The position numbers and the translations under genes are program-made. A stretch of 17,464 nucleotides of DNA from UBA1801 sp035353395. Its GTDB lineage: Bacteria; Acidobacteriota; Holophagae; Holophagales; Holophagaceae. Numbering within the stretch: position 1 is the first letter of the stretch; every line of letters begins with the position of its first letter. Positions 7,203 through 14,010 of this stretch are shown here, in pieces. The notes beneath the pieces were generated by a model. It made no database searches, had not been told where the DNA came from, and saw nothing but the letters and a program-made list of their open reading frames with translations. The stretch spans positions 1-17,464 of the forward strand of contig DAOPZL010000055.1 of NCBI GenBank assembly GCA_035353395.1, read 5' to 3'.

Positions 7203-8072
7203 TCAGACGGCCACGATCCGGTTCTGGATCAGGCCGATCCCCTCCACCTCGCACGCCACCACATCCCCGGGCCGGAGGAACTCCGGAGGGGTCCGGGCGA
7301 ACCCGACGCCGGAGGGCGTCCCCGTGGCGATGATGTCGCCCGGCAGCAGGGTGAGTCCCAGGGACAGCCACTCGAGGATGGCCGGGATGTCGAAGATGAG
7401 GTCCCGGGTGCTGCCCTCCTGCTTGAGGACGCCGTTCACCCGGCACCGGAGGACGAGGTCGTGGGGATCGGGCACCTCGTCCCGCGTGGCGATCCAGGGG
7501 CCCATGGGGCAGTAGCCGTCGAGGCTCTTGCCCTTGAAGAACTGCTTCCCGTGGGCGCCCTGCACGTCCCGGGCGGAGACGTCGTTGACCACGGTGTAGC
7601 CGAAGACGTGTTCCATGGCTCGTTCCCTGGGGATGTTCTTCCCCCCGGGGCCTACGATGACGCCCAGTTCGACCTCCCAGTCGTTCTCGTCCGAGACCCA
7701 GGGATCCACGGGGATGTCCCCGCGGGGCCCGTTCACCGTCGTGGTGGCCTTGGTGAAGAAGACCGGGCGGTCGGGAAGCTGACGCTCCTTCCCGAGGAGA
7801 TGGGCGGTTTCCCTGGAGTGCTCGGCATAGTTCCAGCCGAGGCAGAAGATGTTGCGCCGGGGTTCCGGGATCGGCGCCCGCAAGGTCACGGTGGAGAGGT
7901 CCCGCCAGGCGCCCGCGGCGAGGGCCTCCCGGGCCCGGTCGAGGCCCGCCTCCCCCAGGCGGATGAGTTCCAGCATCTCCAGGCCCGGCACGGCCGCGAA
8001 GGCGTCCTCCCGGCCCGACACCATCACGCCCACCCCCAGCTCGGCCCCGCACGCATAGGTGATCAGGCGCAT
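7203..8072 (-). CDS. Fumarylacetoacetate hydrolase (FAH) family protein
   Basis: 289 aa from the ATG at 8072; AGAGGG (8077-8082) lies 4 nt upstream. It shows the FAH-fold C-terminal domain: NIFCLGWNYAEH (74-85), the acidic metal site E133 and E135 in DWEVELGVI with D164 in NDVSARD, FFKGKSLDGYCPMGPW (178-193) and GDIIATGTPSGVG (245-257). Family knowledge: members cleave or isomerise 2-oxo/4-oxo diacids and acylpyruvates using Mg2+ or Mn2+ (acylpyruvase, 2-hydroxyhepta-2,4-dienedioate isomerase, oxaloacetate decarboxylase types). Sequence alone does not separate these activities. The alaX-type gene ends 10 nt upstream, so the two are co-transcribed. An oxidative or aromatic-acid degradation pathway is not visible nearby, so a role in metabolite repair, such as oxaloacetate enol or acylpyruvate removal, is as likely as catabolism. 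Confidence 0.9.
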   Translation of the reverse strand: MRLITYACGAELGVGVMVSGREDAFAAVPGLEMLELIRLGEAGLDRAREALAAGAWRDLSTVTLRAPIPEPRRNIFCLGWNYAEHSRETAHLLGKERQLPDRPVFFTKATTTVNGPRGDIPVDPWVSDENDWEVELGVIVGPGGKNIPRERAMEHVFGYTVVNDVSARDVQGAHGKQFFKGKSLDGYCPMGPWIATRDEVPDPHDLVLRCRVNGVLKQEGSTRDLIFDIPAILEWLSLGLTLLPGDIIATGTPSGVGFARTPPEFLRPGDVVACEVEGIGLIQNRIVAV

Positions 8073-8082
8073 CGGTCCCTCT

Positions 8083-9285
8083 CTAGCCCAGGGCGCAGCC
8101 CAGACGTGCCAGGGCTTCCGGCCGCCTCTCGAGGCTGCCCGCCTTGCCCTGGAAGAATCCCTTGGCTCCGCCGCCCTTGGCCTCCAGGAGCCCGGCGATC
8201 TCCTTCCCCATGGCGGGGGTGTCGAGGGCGGCCTCCGCGCCCGCAGCGAGCACGAAGAAGTGCGCGCCCTCGAGGGTGGAGGTCAGGAAGACGGCCTTGC
8301 CGGGAGCCGCGGCCACGAGCTGGCGGGCGGCTTTCTGCAGGAAGCCCGCGTCCCGGCCGTCGAAATGCCGCTCCACGAGCCGCCTGGGACTGGAGGCGAG
8401 GGCTTCCACCAGGGAGGCCGCCAGCTCCTCCTCCAGCGCGCGGAGGCGCTTCTCGGCGGCTCGGAGCTGCCCCAGCTTCATCTCGACGGCGGAGACCAGC
8501 TCCTCGTCGGGAGCCCCCAGGAGGGTCCGGAGGGCCGCGGCGCGCTTCTCGTGGGCGTCCATCCGTCCCCGGGCCCGGGTCCCCGCCACGAAGAAGAGCC
8601 GCGTCCCTCCGCGGACGGGCTCGGTGCCCAGGAGCTTGAGGCATTCCATCTCGGCGGTGTTCCGCAGGTGGGTTCCCCCGCAGGTGTTGAGATCCAGGTC
8701 CTGGATCTCCACCAGGCGCACATCCCCAGTGTGGCCCTCCGGCAGCCCGCGGGAGCGCACCTTCATGGCGCCGTAGGCCTCCTGGCTCACCCGGAAGGTC
8801 CGGACGGGCCGGGCCGAGCGGATCACCACGGCCACGGCCTCCTCCAGCCGATCCAGGTCCCGCCGGCCGAGGCTGCCGACGGCCAGCTCGATGTCGCACC
8901 GCTCGTCCCCGAGATGGAAGGCCGTCGTCTCCCAGCCGAACTGCTCGTGGGCCACGGCGGTCAGCACGTGCTGGCCCGTGTGCTGCTGCATGTGGTCGAA
9001 GCGCCGGCCCCAGTCCAGCCTCACCCTCGCGCCGCCACATCGCGCGGGCGCCGGGAGGTAGTGGCGCACTTCGCCCGCCTTCTTCTGCACGTCCCGCACC
9101 TCGAGGCCGTCCAGGAGGCCGCGGTCCGCGGGCTGGCCGCCGCCCTCGGGGAAGAGGATGGTGTCGCTGAGGACCGCGTAGCACCCGCCTTCGTCCTCGC
9201 CGGTGGCCTCCACGGTGGCGTCGAGCTCGGTGAGATAGGGATCTCGTTCGTAGGCGGGCAGCTTGGACATGCCCGAGGTTACCAT
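8083..9285 (-). CDS. Alanyl-tRNA editing protein (AlaX-type with C-terminal DHHA1 domain)
   Basis: 400 aa. The ATG at 9285 has AAGGAGGG ten nt upstream (9296-9303); an internal ATG at 9270 is possible but lacks such a site. The N-terminal half has the AlaRS second-additional-domain editing site: ILFPEGGGQPADRG (43-56), DHMQQHTGQH (97-106) with zinc-binding H102 and H106, and NTCGGTH (200-206) giving C202 and H206. The C-terminal part has a charged coiled-coil stretch (about 270-300) and a DHHA1-like domain ending GGGAKGFFQGKAGS (371-384). Family knowledge: free-standing editing proteins hydrolyse Ser-tRNA(Ala) or Gly-tRNA(Ala), correcting mischarging by alanyl-tRNA synthetase. There is no aminoacylation core, so this is not a synthetase. 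It heads a minus-strand operon and diverges from the M24 gene at 9328 across only 42 nt. Confidence 0.9.
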   Translation of the reverse strand: MVTSGMSKLPAYERDPYLTELDATVEATGEDEGGCYAVLSDTILFPEGGGQPADRGLLDGLEVRDVQKKAGEVRHYLPAPARCGGARVRLDWGRRFDHMQQHTGQHVLTAVAHEQFGWETTAFHLGDERCDIELAVGSLGRRDLDRLEEAVAVVIRSARPVRTFRVSQEAYGAMKVRSRGLPEGHTGDVRLVEIQDLDLNTCGGTHLRNTAEMECLKLLGTEPVRGGTRLFFVAGTRARGRMDAHEKRAAALRTLLGAPDEELVSAVEMKLGQLRAAEKRLRALEEELAASLVEALASSPRRLVERHFDGRDAGFLQKAARQLVAAAPGKAVFLTSTLEGAHFFVLAAGAEAALDTPAMGKEIAGLLEAKGGGAKGFFQGKAGSLERRPEALARLGCALG

Positions 9286-9327
9286 GACAGCAGGGCCCTC
9301 CTTGCAGGCCCTCCGGGGAACACCTCC

Positions 9328-10701
9328 ATGCCCGCACCGAACGTCCACGAGGAACGGCGGAACCGCCTCCGGGCGAGGCTCGGGAACGGCCTCGCGCTCT
9401 TCCTGGGCGGCGAGGAGGACGAGGGCACTCCCTCCTTCCGGCAGGACAGCACCTTCCTCTACTTCACGGGCGTGGACCGCCCGGGGTTCTCCCTGCTCAT
9501 GGACCTCGACGAAGGCTCCGCGACGCTCTACGGCGACGAGCCCCCGTTCGAATCCATCGCCTGGTCCGGGCCGCTCCCCGGGATCGGGGAGCTGGCCTCC
9601 CGGGCCGGCATCGGGAACGCGGCCCCCGGGGCGAGGCTCGCGGACGACCTGCAGCGCGCCATGGCGCTGGGCCGGACGATCCGGTTCCTCCCCCCCCGCT
9701 GCCCGCAGCACCGGCTGAGACTCTTCCTCCTGTTCGGCTGCCACCCCGACCATCAGCTCCTGGCGGCCTCCGTGGACCTCGTCCAGGCCATCGCGGAGCA
9801 GCGGGCCCTCAAGAGCCCGGAGGAGATCGAGGAGATCGAGCGGGCGGTCGACCTCTCCGTGGACATGCACATGGCGGCCATGCGCATGGCGCGGCCCGGC
9901 CTGAGGGAGGCGGAGATCGCCGCCCGCGTGGCCGAGGTCGCCCTGGCCTCGGGGGGAGGCCTCGCCTGCCCCCTGGTCGCCACAGTACGGGGCGAGTTCC
10001 TCCACGACCGGCCTCGGGACCTGGTGCTCGAGAACGGTCGCATGTTCCTGCTGGCCGCCGGCGCCGAGACGCCCGGGCACTACGCGGGCCATCTCTCCAG
10101 CGCCTTCCCCGTGAACCGGACCTTCTCGGCCCGCCAGAAGGAGGTCTACCAGGTCGTGCTGGCCGCCCTCCAGGCCGCCGCCGCGGCGCTGCGGCCGGGG
10201 GCGTGGTTCCAGGAGGCGCACCTGGCGGCCTGCAGGGCCCTGGCGGAAGGACTGCGCGCCCTGGGCCTGATGAAGGGCGGCGCGGAGGACGCCGTATCCG
10301 CGGGCGCCCTGGCCCTCTTCTTCCCCCACGGCCTGGGGCACATGCTGGGGATGGACGTCCACGACATGGGCGATGCCGGCGAGCCGGGGGCCGCCCGCGC
10401 GGGCATGCCCGGAAGCGCCCTGGCGGGGCCCCTGCCCCAGCGCCTCGTCCGGGAGATGCAGCCGGGGTTCGTCTTCGCGCTGGAACCGGGGCTCTACTTC
10501 ATGCCCGGGCTCATGGACCGGTGGCGTGCCGAGCAGCGGCATGCGGCCTTCATCGACTATCCGCGCCTGGAGCCCTACCGGAACTTCGGGGGCATCCGCC
10601 TCGGCGAGAACCACCTGCTGACGGAGCACGGCGCCCGGCGCCTCGGGAAGTTCCTGCCCCGGATCCCCGGCGAGATCGAGGTGGTGCGGGGAAATTCCTA
10701 G
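9328..10701 (+). CDS. M24B Xaa-Pro aminopeptidase homologue with degenerate metal site
   Basis: 457 aa. An N-terminal aminopeptidase-P domain (FRQDSTFLYFTGVDRPGFSL) is followed by the pita-bread domain. His338 (HGLGHMLGMDVHDMG) and Glu386 (ALEPGLYF) match two of the five metal ligands. The other three are replaced: the first Asp (canonical DAGAE) is Ala243 in LLAAGAE, the second (canonical SDxTRT) is His255 in HYAGHLSSAFPV, and the last Glu (canonical GIRIED) is Gly426 in GGIRLGEN, with a Glu one residue later. The rest of the fold is well preserved and the frame is intact, so a non-catalytic or altered-metal protein is inferred rather than a pseudogene. The start ATG has only a weak GGGGAA about 9 nt upstream. 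Its stop overlaps the stop of the convergent ferredoxin gene in the shared bases CTAG. Confidence 0.85.
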   Translation: MPAPNVHEERRNRLRARLGNGLALFLGGEEDEGTPSFRQDSTFLYFTGVDRPGFSLLMDLDEGSATLYGDEPPFESIAWSGPLPGIGELASRAGIGNAAPGARLADDLQRAMALGRTIRFLPPRCPQHRLRLFLLFGCHPDHQLLAASVDLVQAIAEQRALKSPEEIEEIERAVDLSVDMHMAAMRMARPGLREAEIAARVAEVALASGGGLACPLVATVRGEFLHDRPRDLVLENGRMFLLAAGAETPGHYAGHLSSAFPVNRTFSARQKEVYQVVLAALQAAAAALRPGAWFQEAHLAACRALAEGLRALGLMKGGAEDAVSAGALALFFPHGLGHMLGMDVHDMGDAGEPGAARAGMPGSALAGPLPQRLVREMQPGFVFALEPGLYFMPGLMDRWRAEQRHAAFIDYPRLEPYRNFGGIRLGENHLLTEHGARRLGKFLPRIPGEIEVVRGNS

Positions 10702-11525
10702 ACCCAGTCCTCCTGGCGGATCCCGCCGTCGATGCCCACCACGACGACCTTGATGGGCACCTTGCGGGAGGCCCGGGCGACCGCCGACTGGGCCAGGCGC
10801 AACAGGCCGCCGCAGCAGGGAACCTCCATGATCATCACGGTGATCGTGTTGACCTTGGCCTCGTCGATGAGGGCGGTGAGCTTGTCGAGGTAGACCGCCT
10901 GGTTCTGGTCCAGCTTGGGGCAGGCGATGACGAGCTTCCGGCCGGGCAGCCACTTCTGGTTGAAGTCCGCCAGGGCGAAGGCCGTGCAGTCGGCCGCGAT
11001 GAGCAGGTCCGCCCGCTCGAAGACGGGATTCATGGGCGAGACGAGGTGCAGCTGGACGGGCCACTGCGTAAGCTGGCTGACGAGGCCTTCCCGGGTCGCG
11101 GGCGCGGCCTGGCCGCGGGAGAGGTCGCGGGGAGCGGATCCCGGGCAGCCCTGGTGCATGGCGTTCTCCTTGAAGTCGGGGAGGGGGATGTGGCGTTCCT
11201 GGAGGCAGGCAAGGGCCTGCTGGAGGTAGGTGGTCTGGCCGTGCTCGTGGAGGTGCCTGAGGTGCGCCTTGAGGGTGTTGGGCCCCTGGGGGATGAGGTT
11301 GTCCAGGGTCAGGCGCTCGTCGTAGGGCGCGGCTTCCCGGGTCTCGACGGTGATGGCCCCCCGCGGGCAGTCCCCGACGCAGGCCCCGAGGCCGTCGCAG
11401 GTGATCTCCGAGACCAGCCTGGCCTTCCCGTCGATCACCTGGAGCGCGCCCTCGGGGCACCCCTTGGCGCAGAGCCCGCAGCCGTCGCACTTCTCCTCGT
11501 CGATCCTGATGATCTGGCGTTCCAT
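10698..11525 (-). CDS. 4Fe-4S ferredoxin with cysteine-rich C-terminal domain
   Basis: 275 aa from the ATG at 11525, preceded by GAGGAGG (11531-11537) five nt upstream; an ATG seven codons earlier would bury that site. The first cluster motif is C13-C16-C19-C23 (CDGCGLCAKGCP). The second reads C43-C49-C53 (CDGLGACVGDCP), with Leu46 where the second cysteine is expected; I recall this CDGLGAC form in related anaerobe proteins, so it may be a family trait. The C-terminal ~200 residues have six more cysteines: C107, C127 (HQGCPGS), C180 (ADCTAFA), C202 (VIACPKLD) and C237-C238 (EVPCCGG). No membrane segment is seen. Known: dicluster ferredoxins carry electrons. The C-terminal domain I do not recognise functionally; it may bind a further cofactor or metal. 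Transcribed alone from an AT-rich divergent promoter region shared with tatD. Confidence 0.85.
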   Translation of the reverse strand: MERQIIRIDEEKCDGCGLCAKGCPEGALQVIDGKARLVSEITCDGLGACVGDCPRGAITVETREAAPYDERLTLDNLIPQGPNTLKAHLRHLHEHGQTTYLQQALACLQERHIPLPDFKENAMHQGCPGSAPRDLSRGQAAPATREGLVSQLTQWPVQLHLVSPMNPVFERADLLIAADCTAFALADFNQKWLPGRKLVIACPKLDQNQAVYLDKLTALIDEAKVNTITVMIMEVPCCGGLLRLAQSAVARASRKVPIKVVVVGIDGGIRQEDWV

Positions 11526-11621
11526 GGGATCCTCCTCGATACCCATGAGTCTGGGACGGCGGGACGACCCGGGCCTTGATCCCCGTCAAGCGGAGGAGAA
11601 AAAAATCCGGGACCACGAGTT

Positions 11622-11649
11622 TTGCGATAACTGTCTTTATAAATAATAT
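11622..11649 (+). promoter_or_regulatory. Candidate sigma70-type promoter for tatD operon
   Basis: TTGCGA (11622-11627) and TAATAT (11644-11649) are separated by 16 nt in a short AT-rich island. Each hexamer matches the consensus at four of six positions. Transcription would start near 11656, leaving a leader of about 86 nt before the GTG of tatD. The leader contains a weak hairpin with arms CGGAGA/TCTCCG (11670-11687). Confidence 0.35.
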
Positions 11650-11654
11650 TTATA
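11638..11654. promoter_or_regulatory. Perfect 17-bp AT palindrome between ferredoxin and tatD
   Basis: TATAAATA-A-TATTTATA is a perfect dyad with 8-bp arms around a single central A. It lies in the 216-nt divergent gap (11526-11741), about 113 bp from the ferredoxin start and 88 bp from the tatD start, and overlaps the candidate -10 of tatD. All-A/T palindromes of this length are rare by chance in DNA of this composition. It fits an operator for a regulator of either gene, but could also be promoter-associated melting sequence. The remainder of the gap shows GAGGAG near 11596-11601 without a gene and nothing else I can support. Confidence 0.5.
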
Positions 11655-11741
11655 CTCCACTATCCACACCGGAGACGAGAATCTCCGTCCAGAGCCCGAA
11701 AAGCCTCCCCACGTCCGTCCGCCCGCCGGATACTTGGGGTC

Positions 11742-12563
11742 GTGAACTCCGTCTATTTCGACACTCACACGCATCTCCACGACAAGCGCTTCGGCCCGGC
11801 CCTGGACGCGGTGATCGGGCGCGCGCTCGACGCGGGGCTCACGCACATGGTCGCCTGCGGCACGGAGGAGTCCGACTGGCCGGCGGTCCTGGCGCTCGCG
11901 AAGCGCCGCCCCTGCGTGGTCCCCATGCTCGGGCTCCACCCCTGGTTCGTCCAGGACGCCAGCCCCGGCTGGTTCGAAACCCTGGCCCGCCTCGCGAAGG
12001 ATCATCCCGTCGGCATCGGCGAATGCGGCCTCGACTTCGCGGTGGAGAGCTTCGACCGCGAACGGCAGGAGGACGCCTTCCGGTGGCAGCTCGAGCTGGC
12101 CAGGGCGCTGGACCGGCCCCTGTCGATCCACTGCCGCAAGGCCTGGGACCGGCTGCTGGCCCTCCTCCGGGAGACCGGCCTCCCGGAGGCCGGCGCGGCG
12201 GTCCACTCCTTCTCCGGCTCTCCCGAGATGGCCATGGAGCTCCAGCACCTGGGACTCCACCTCTCGTTCTCCTGCTCCCTGGCGAACCCGGCCAACAAGC
12301 GCGCGGCCAGGGCCCTGCAGGCCGTCTTCCTGGACCGCCTCCTCTTCGAGACGGACTCCCCCGACATCCCGCCCCGGCACCTCCCGGAGTACCGGGAGGG
12401 ACGCCTCAACGAGCCCGCCAACATCCGGCTGGTGGCCGAGGCCGCCGCGCGGCTGCGGGGGAGCGGGGAGGAGGTCCTGGCGGAATCCGCCTACGGGAAC
12501 GCCAGGCGCCTGTTCGGGAGACTCATGGCCCCGGCAGCCCCGTCCGGGGAGAGGCCCGGATGA
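11742..12563 (+). CDS. TatD-family metal-dependent hydrolase
   Basis: 273 aa, starting with GTG at 11742; no ATG fits and the ribosome binding site is weak (GGGG about 4 nt upstream). All ligands of the TIM-barrel metal site are present: H9 and H11 in DTHTHLH, E94 in GIGECGLDF, H130 in SIHCRK, H155 in VHSFSG and D205 in ETDSP. Family knowledge: TatD proteins are cytoplasmic Mg2+-dependent 3'-5' exonucleases/DNases linked to DNA repair and RNA end processing; some relatives act on D-aminoacyl-tRNA or other substrates, so the exact role is open. Length is typical. The stop codon overlaps the start of the DUF4126 gene (ATGA), implying translational coupling. It diverges from the ferredoxin gene. 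Confidence 0.92.
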   Translation: MNSVYFDTHTHLHDKRFGPALDAVIGRALDAGLTHMVACGTEESDWPAVLALAKRRPCVVPMLGLHPWFVQDASPGWFETLARLAKDHPVGIGECGLDFAVESFDRERQEDAFRWQLELARALDRPLSIHCRKAWDRLLALLRETGLPEAGAAVHSFSGSPEMAMELQHLGLHLSFSCSLANPANKRAARALQAVFLDRLLFETDSPDIPPRHLPEYREGRLNEPANIRLVAEAAARLRGSGEEVLAESAYGNARRLFGRLMAPAAPSGERPG

Positions 12564-13150
12564 TGCAGGACGTCGTCGCCGTGTTCCTGGGCATCGGGCT
12601 CAGCGCCGCCTGCGGCTTCCGGATCTTCGTGCCCCTGCTGGCCGCGAGCGTCTTGGCGCTGACCGGCCAGGTCCGCCTGGCGGAGAACCTGGCCTGGATG
12701 GGCACCTACCCCGCCCTCGTCGCCTTCGCCACCGCCACGGCGCTGGAGATCGGCGCCTACTACATCGCCTGGCTCGACCACGCCCTGGACGCGATCGCCA
12801 CGCCCGCCGCGGTCATCGCCGGCACGCTCATCACGGGGGCCCTCATCCCCGATCTCGCGCCGTGGCTGCGCTGGACGCTGGCGGTCATCGCGGGGGGCCT
12901 CCCCGCTTCCGTCGTCCAGGGGGCCACCGTGCTGCTCCGGGGCAAGTCCACGCTCCTGTCGGGCGGCATGGGCAACTTCCTGGTGGCCACGGGCGAGCTG
13001 CTGGGCGCGGTCCTCACTTCGGCGCTCGCCGTCCTCCTCCCGGTCGTCACGGGAGTCCTGGTCGTCGCCGCGGTCCTGGTCCTGCTCCTGCTCTTCCGCC
13101 GGAAGGTGTTCAGCAGGAGCCGTCCGGATCCAGCCGGAAGGGTTTCTTGA
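12560..13150 (+). CDS. DUF4126-type integral membrane protein
   Basis: 196 aa. The ATG at 12560 overlaps the tatD stop as ATGA and has GGGGAGAGG just upstream, so it is the second gene of the operon. The protein is strongly hydrophobic, with about five membrane segments (roughly residues 3-20, 22-38, 52-72, 82-112 as one or two spans, and 140-179), and ends in a basic tail (FRRKVFSRSRPD). The pattern GLSAACGFRIFVPLL near the start, GTLITGALIPDLAPWLRWTLAVIAGG and the SGGMGNF motif fit DUF4126 membrane proteins as I recall them. The function is unknown. The 3' end overlaps the convergent DJ-1/PfpI remnant by 41 nt. Confidence 0.8.
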   Translation: MMQDVVAVFLGIGLSAACGFRIFVPLLAASVLALTGQVRLAENLAWMGTYPALVAFATATALEIGAYYIAWLDHALDAIATPAAVIAGTLITGALIPDLAPWLRWTLAVIAGGLPASVVQGATVLLRGKSTLLSGGMGNFLVATGELLGAVLTSALAVLLPVVTGVLVVAAVLVLLLLFRRKVFSRSRPDPAGRVS

Positions 13151-13409
13151 ACCAGTCCACGTAGCCCTGGATCTCGTCCTCCCGCACCACGCCGGTCTTC
13201 AGCCCAAGGACAAGGGCGAACTCCAGGTAGGCGTGGTAGGAGGCGGTGACCAGGGGACCGTCCACCTCCAGGTTCCGGTAGGTGAGGATCCCGTCCTCAG
13301 GGAGGTGGCCGTAGGTCTTCCCGGGCTCGTAGTAGCCGGTGAACCGCCGCCCGGCCAGGATGCCCGCCCGCGCCATGAGGTCCACGCCGGCGCAGATGCC
13401 CCCGGTCCA
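13110..13409 (-). pseudogene. DJ-1/PfpI-family protein remnant, N-terminal half lost
   Basis: About 100 codons ending at 13110 read as the C-terminal half of a DJ-1/PfpI/ThiJ protein: GGICAGVDLMARAGILAGRR contains the nucleophile-elbow cysteine (GIC), followed by FTGYYEPG, the NLEVDGPLVTASYHAYLEFAL segment and a C-terminal helix. Intact relatives are near 180-200 residues; the missing half includes the glutamate that pairs with the cysteine. Recognisable sequence starts right at the join with the WYL gene (13400-13410), which is read in a different frame. An ATG at 13439 is in frame but lies inside antisense-like sequence of the WYL gene and adds 10 unrelated residues. Probably non-functional. 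Its 3' end overlaps DUF4126 by 41 nt. Confidence 0.72.
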
Positions 13410-14010
13410 GGCGGAACGTCCTCCGCTCGAGGCGGGCATGGCAGAAGGCCCGGAGATACCAGCACCCGTCGGCGTAGAGAAGCTCGAGGGGAGTCACGGT
13501 GCGCTCGGTCGCCTCCCCCCGGAGCGGCTTGAAGCAGGTCAGGCGCAGGCGGCGCATCCGCAGGAAGGCTTCGACGACCCGGGAGAAGACGCCCTCCGGG
13601 CAGGTCTCGCGGACGATGGCGTCCCGGCCGAAGCGGATGTGGGCCATGGCCTCCCGGAGGCGGCCGGGGTCCTCCCGGGAGACTTCCAGCAGCTTGTGCC
13701 CCAGGGTGCGGATGTCCGCCCGGTAGTCCTCCAGGTGGAGCTTCCCGGCGAACTTGAGCAGCAGGAGGAGCACCAGGATCTCGCGGTCGTTGAGCCGCAG
13801 GACCGGAAGGAAGTAGGCCGAGTCGATCTCGTAGCCGCCTCCGCTCCCTTCGCGCACGGCAAGGGGCACCTGGATCTCCCCGAGGGCAGTCATGTCCCGG
13901 TAGATGGTGCGTTCGGAGACTTCCATGTACTCGGCAAGCTGCCTGACCGTCATCCGGCCCCGCTGCTTGAGGGTCATGACGATCCAGTTCAGCCGCTCGG
14001 CCTTCTTCAT
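13402..14010 (-). pseudogene. HTH-WYL transcriptional regulator, C-terminal end lost
   Basis: The ATG at 14010 overlaps the stop of the EamA transporter gene as TGATG, so translation is coupled. Residues 1-60 are a DeoR/HTH_11-type winged helix (MTVRQLAEYMEVSERTIYRDM). From about 145 a WYL domain begins, with the signature itself visible (DGCWYLRAFC, 181-190). The family pattern stops after RRTFRLDR (residue 203); continuing in frame gives 35 unrelated arginine/histidine-rich residues to a stop at 13297. WYL regulators normally go on for about 30-90 residues more, which complete the ligand-binding part. The downstream sequence is instead the 3' half of a DJ-1 gene in another frame. It may still make a DNA-binding protein, but ligand sensing is probably lost. 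In its operon it would have regulated the PhzF and transporter genes. Confidence 0.75.

Noticed and set aside
9286..11616. A very long minus-strand open frame running from the ferredoxin region through the M24 homologue into the alanyl-tRNA editing gene.
   Set aside because: It is antisense to the M24 homologue and out of frame with the ferredoxin; codon bias in GC-rich DNA keeps such frames open. The translated middle has no family similarity.
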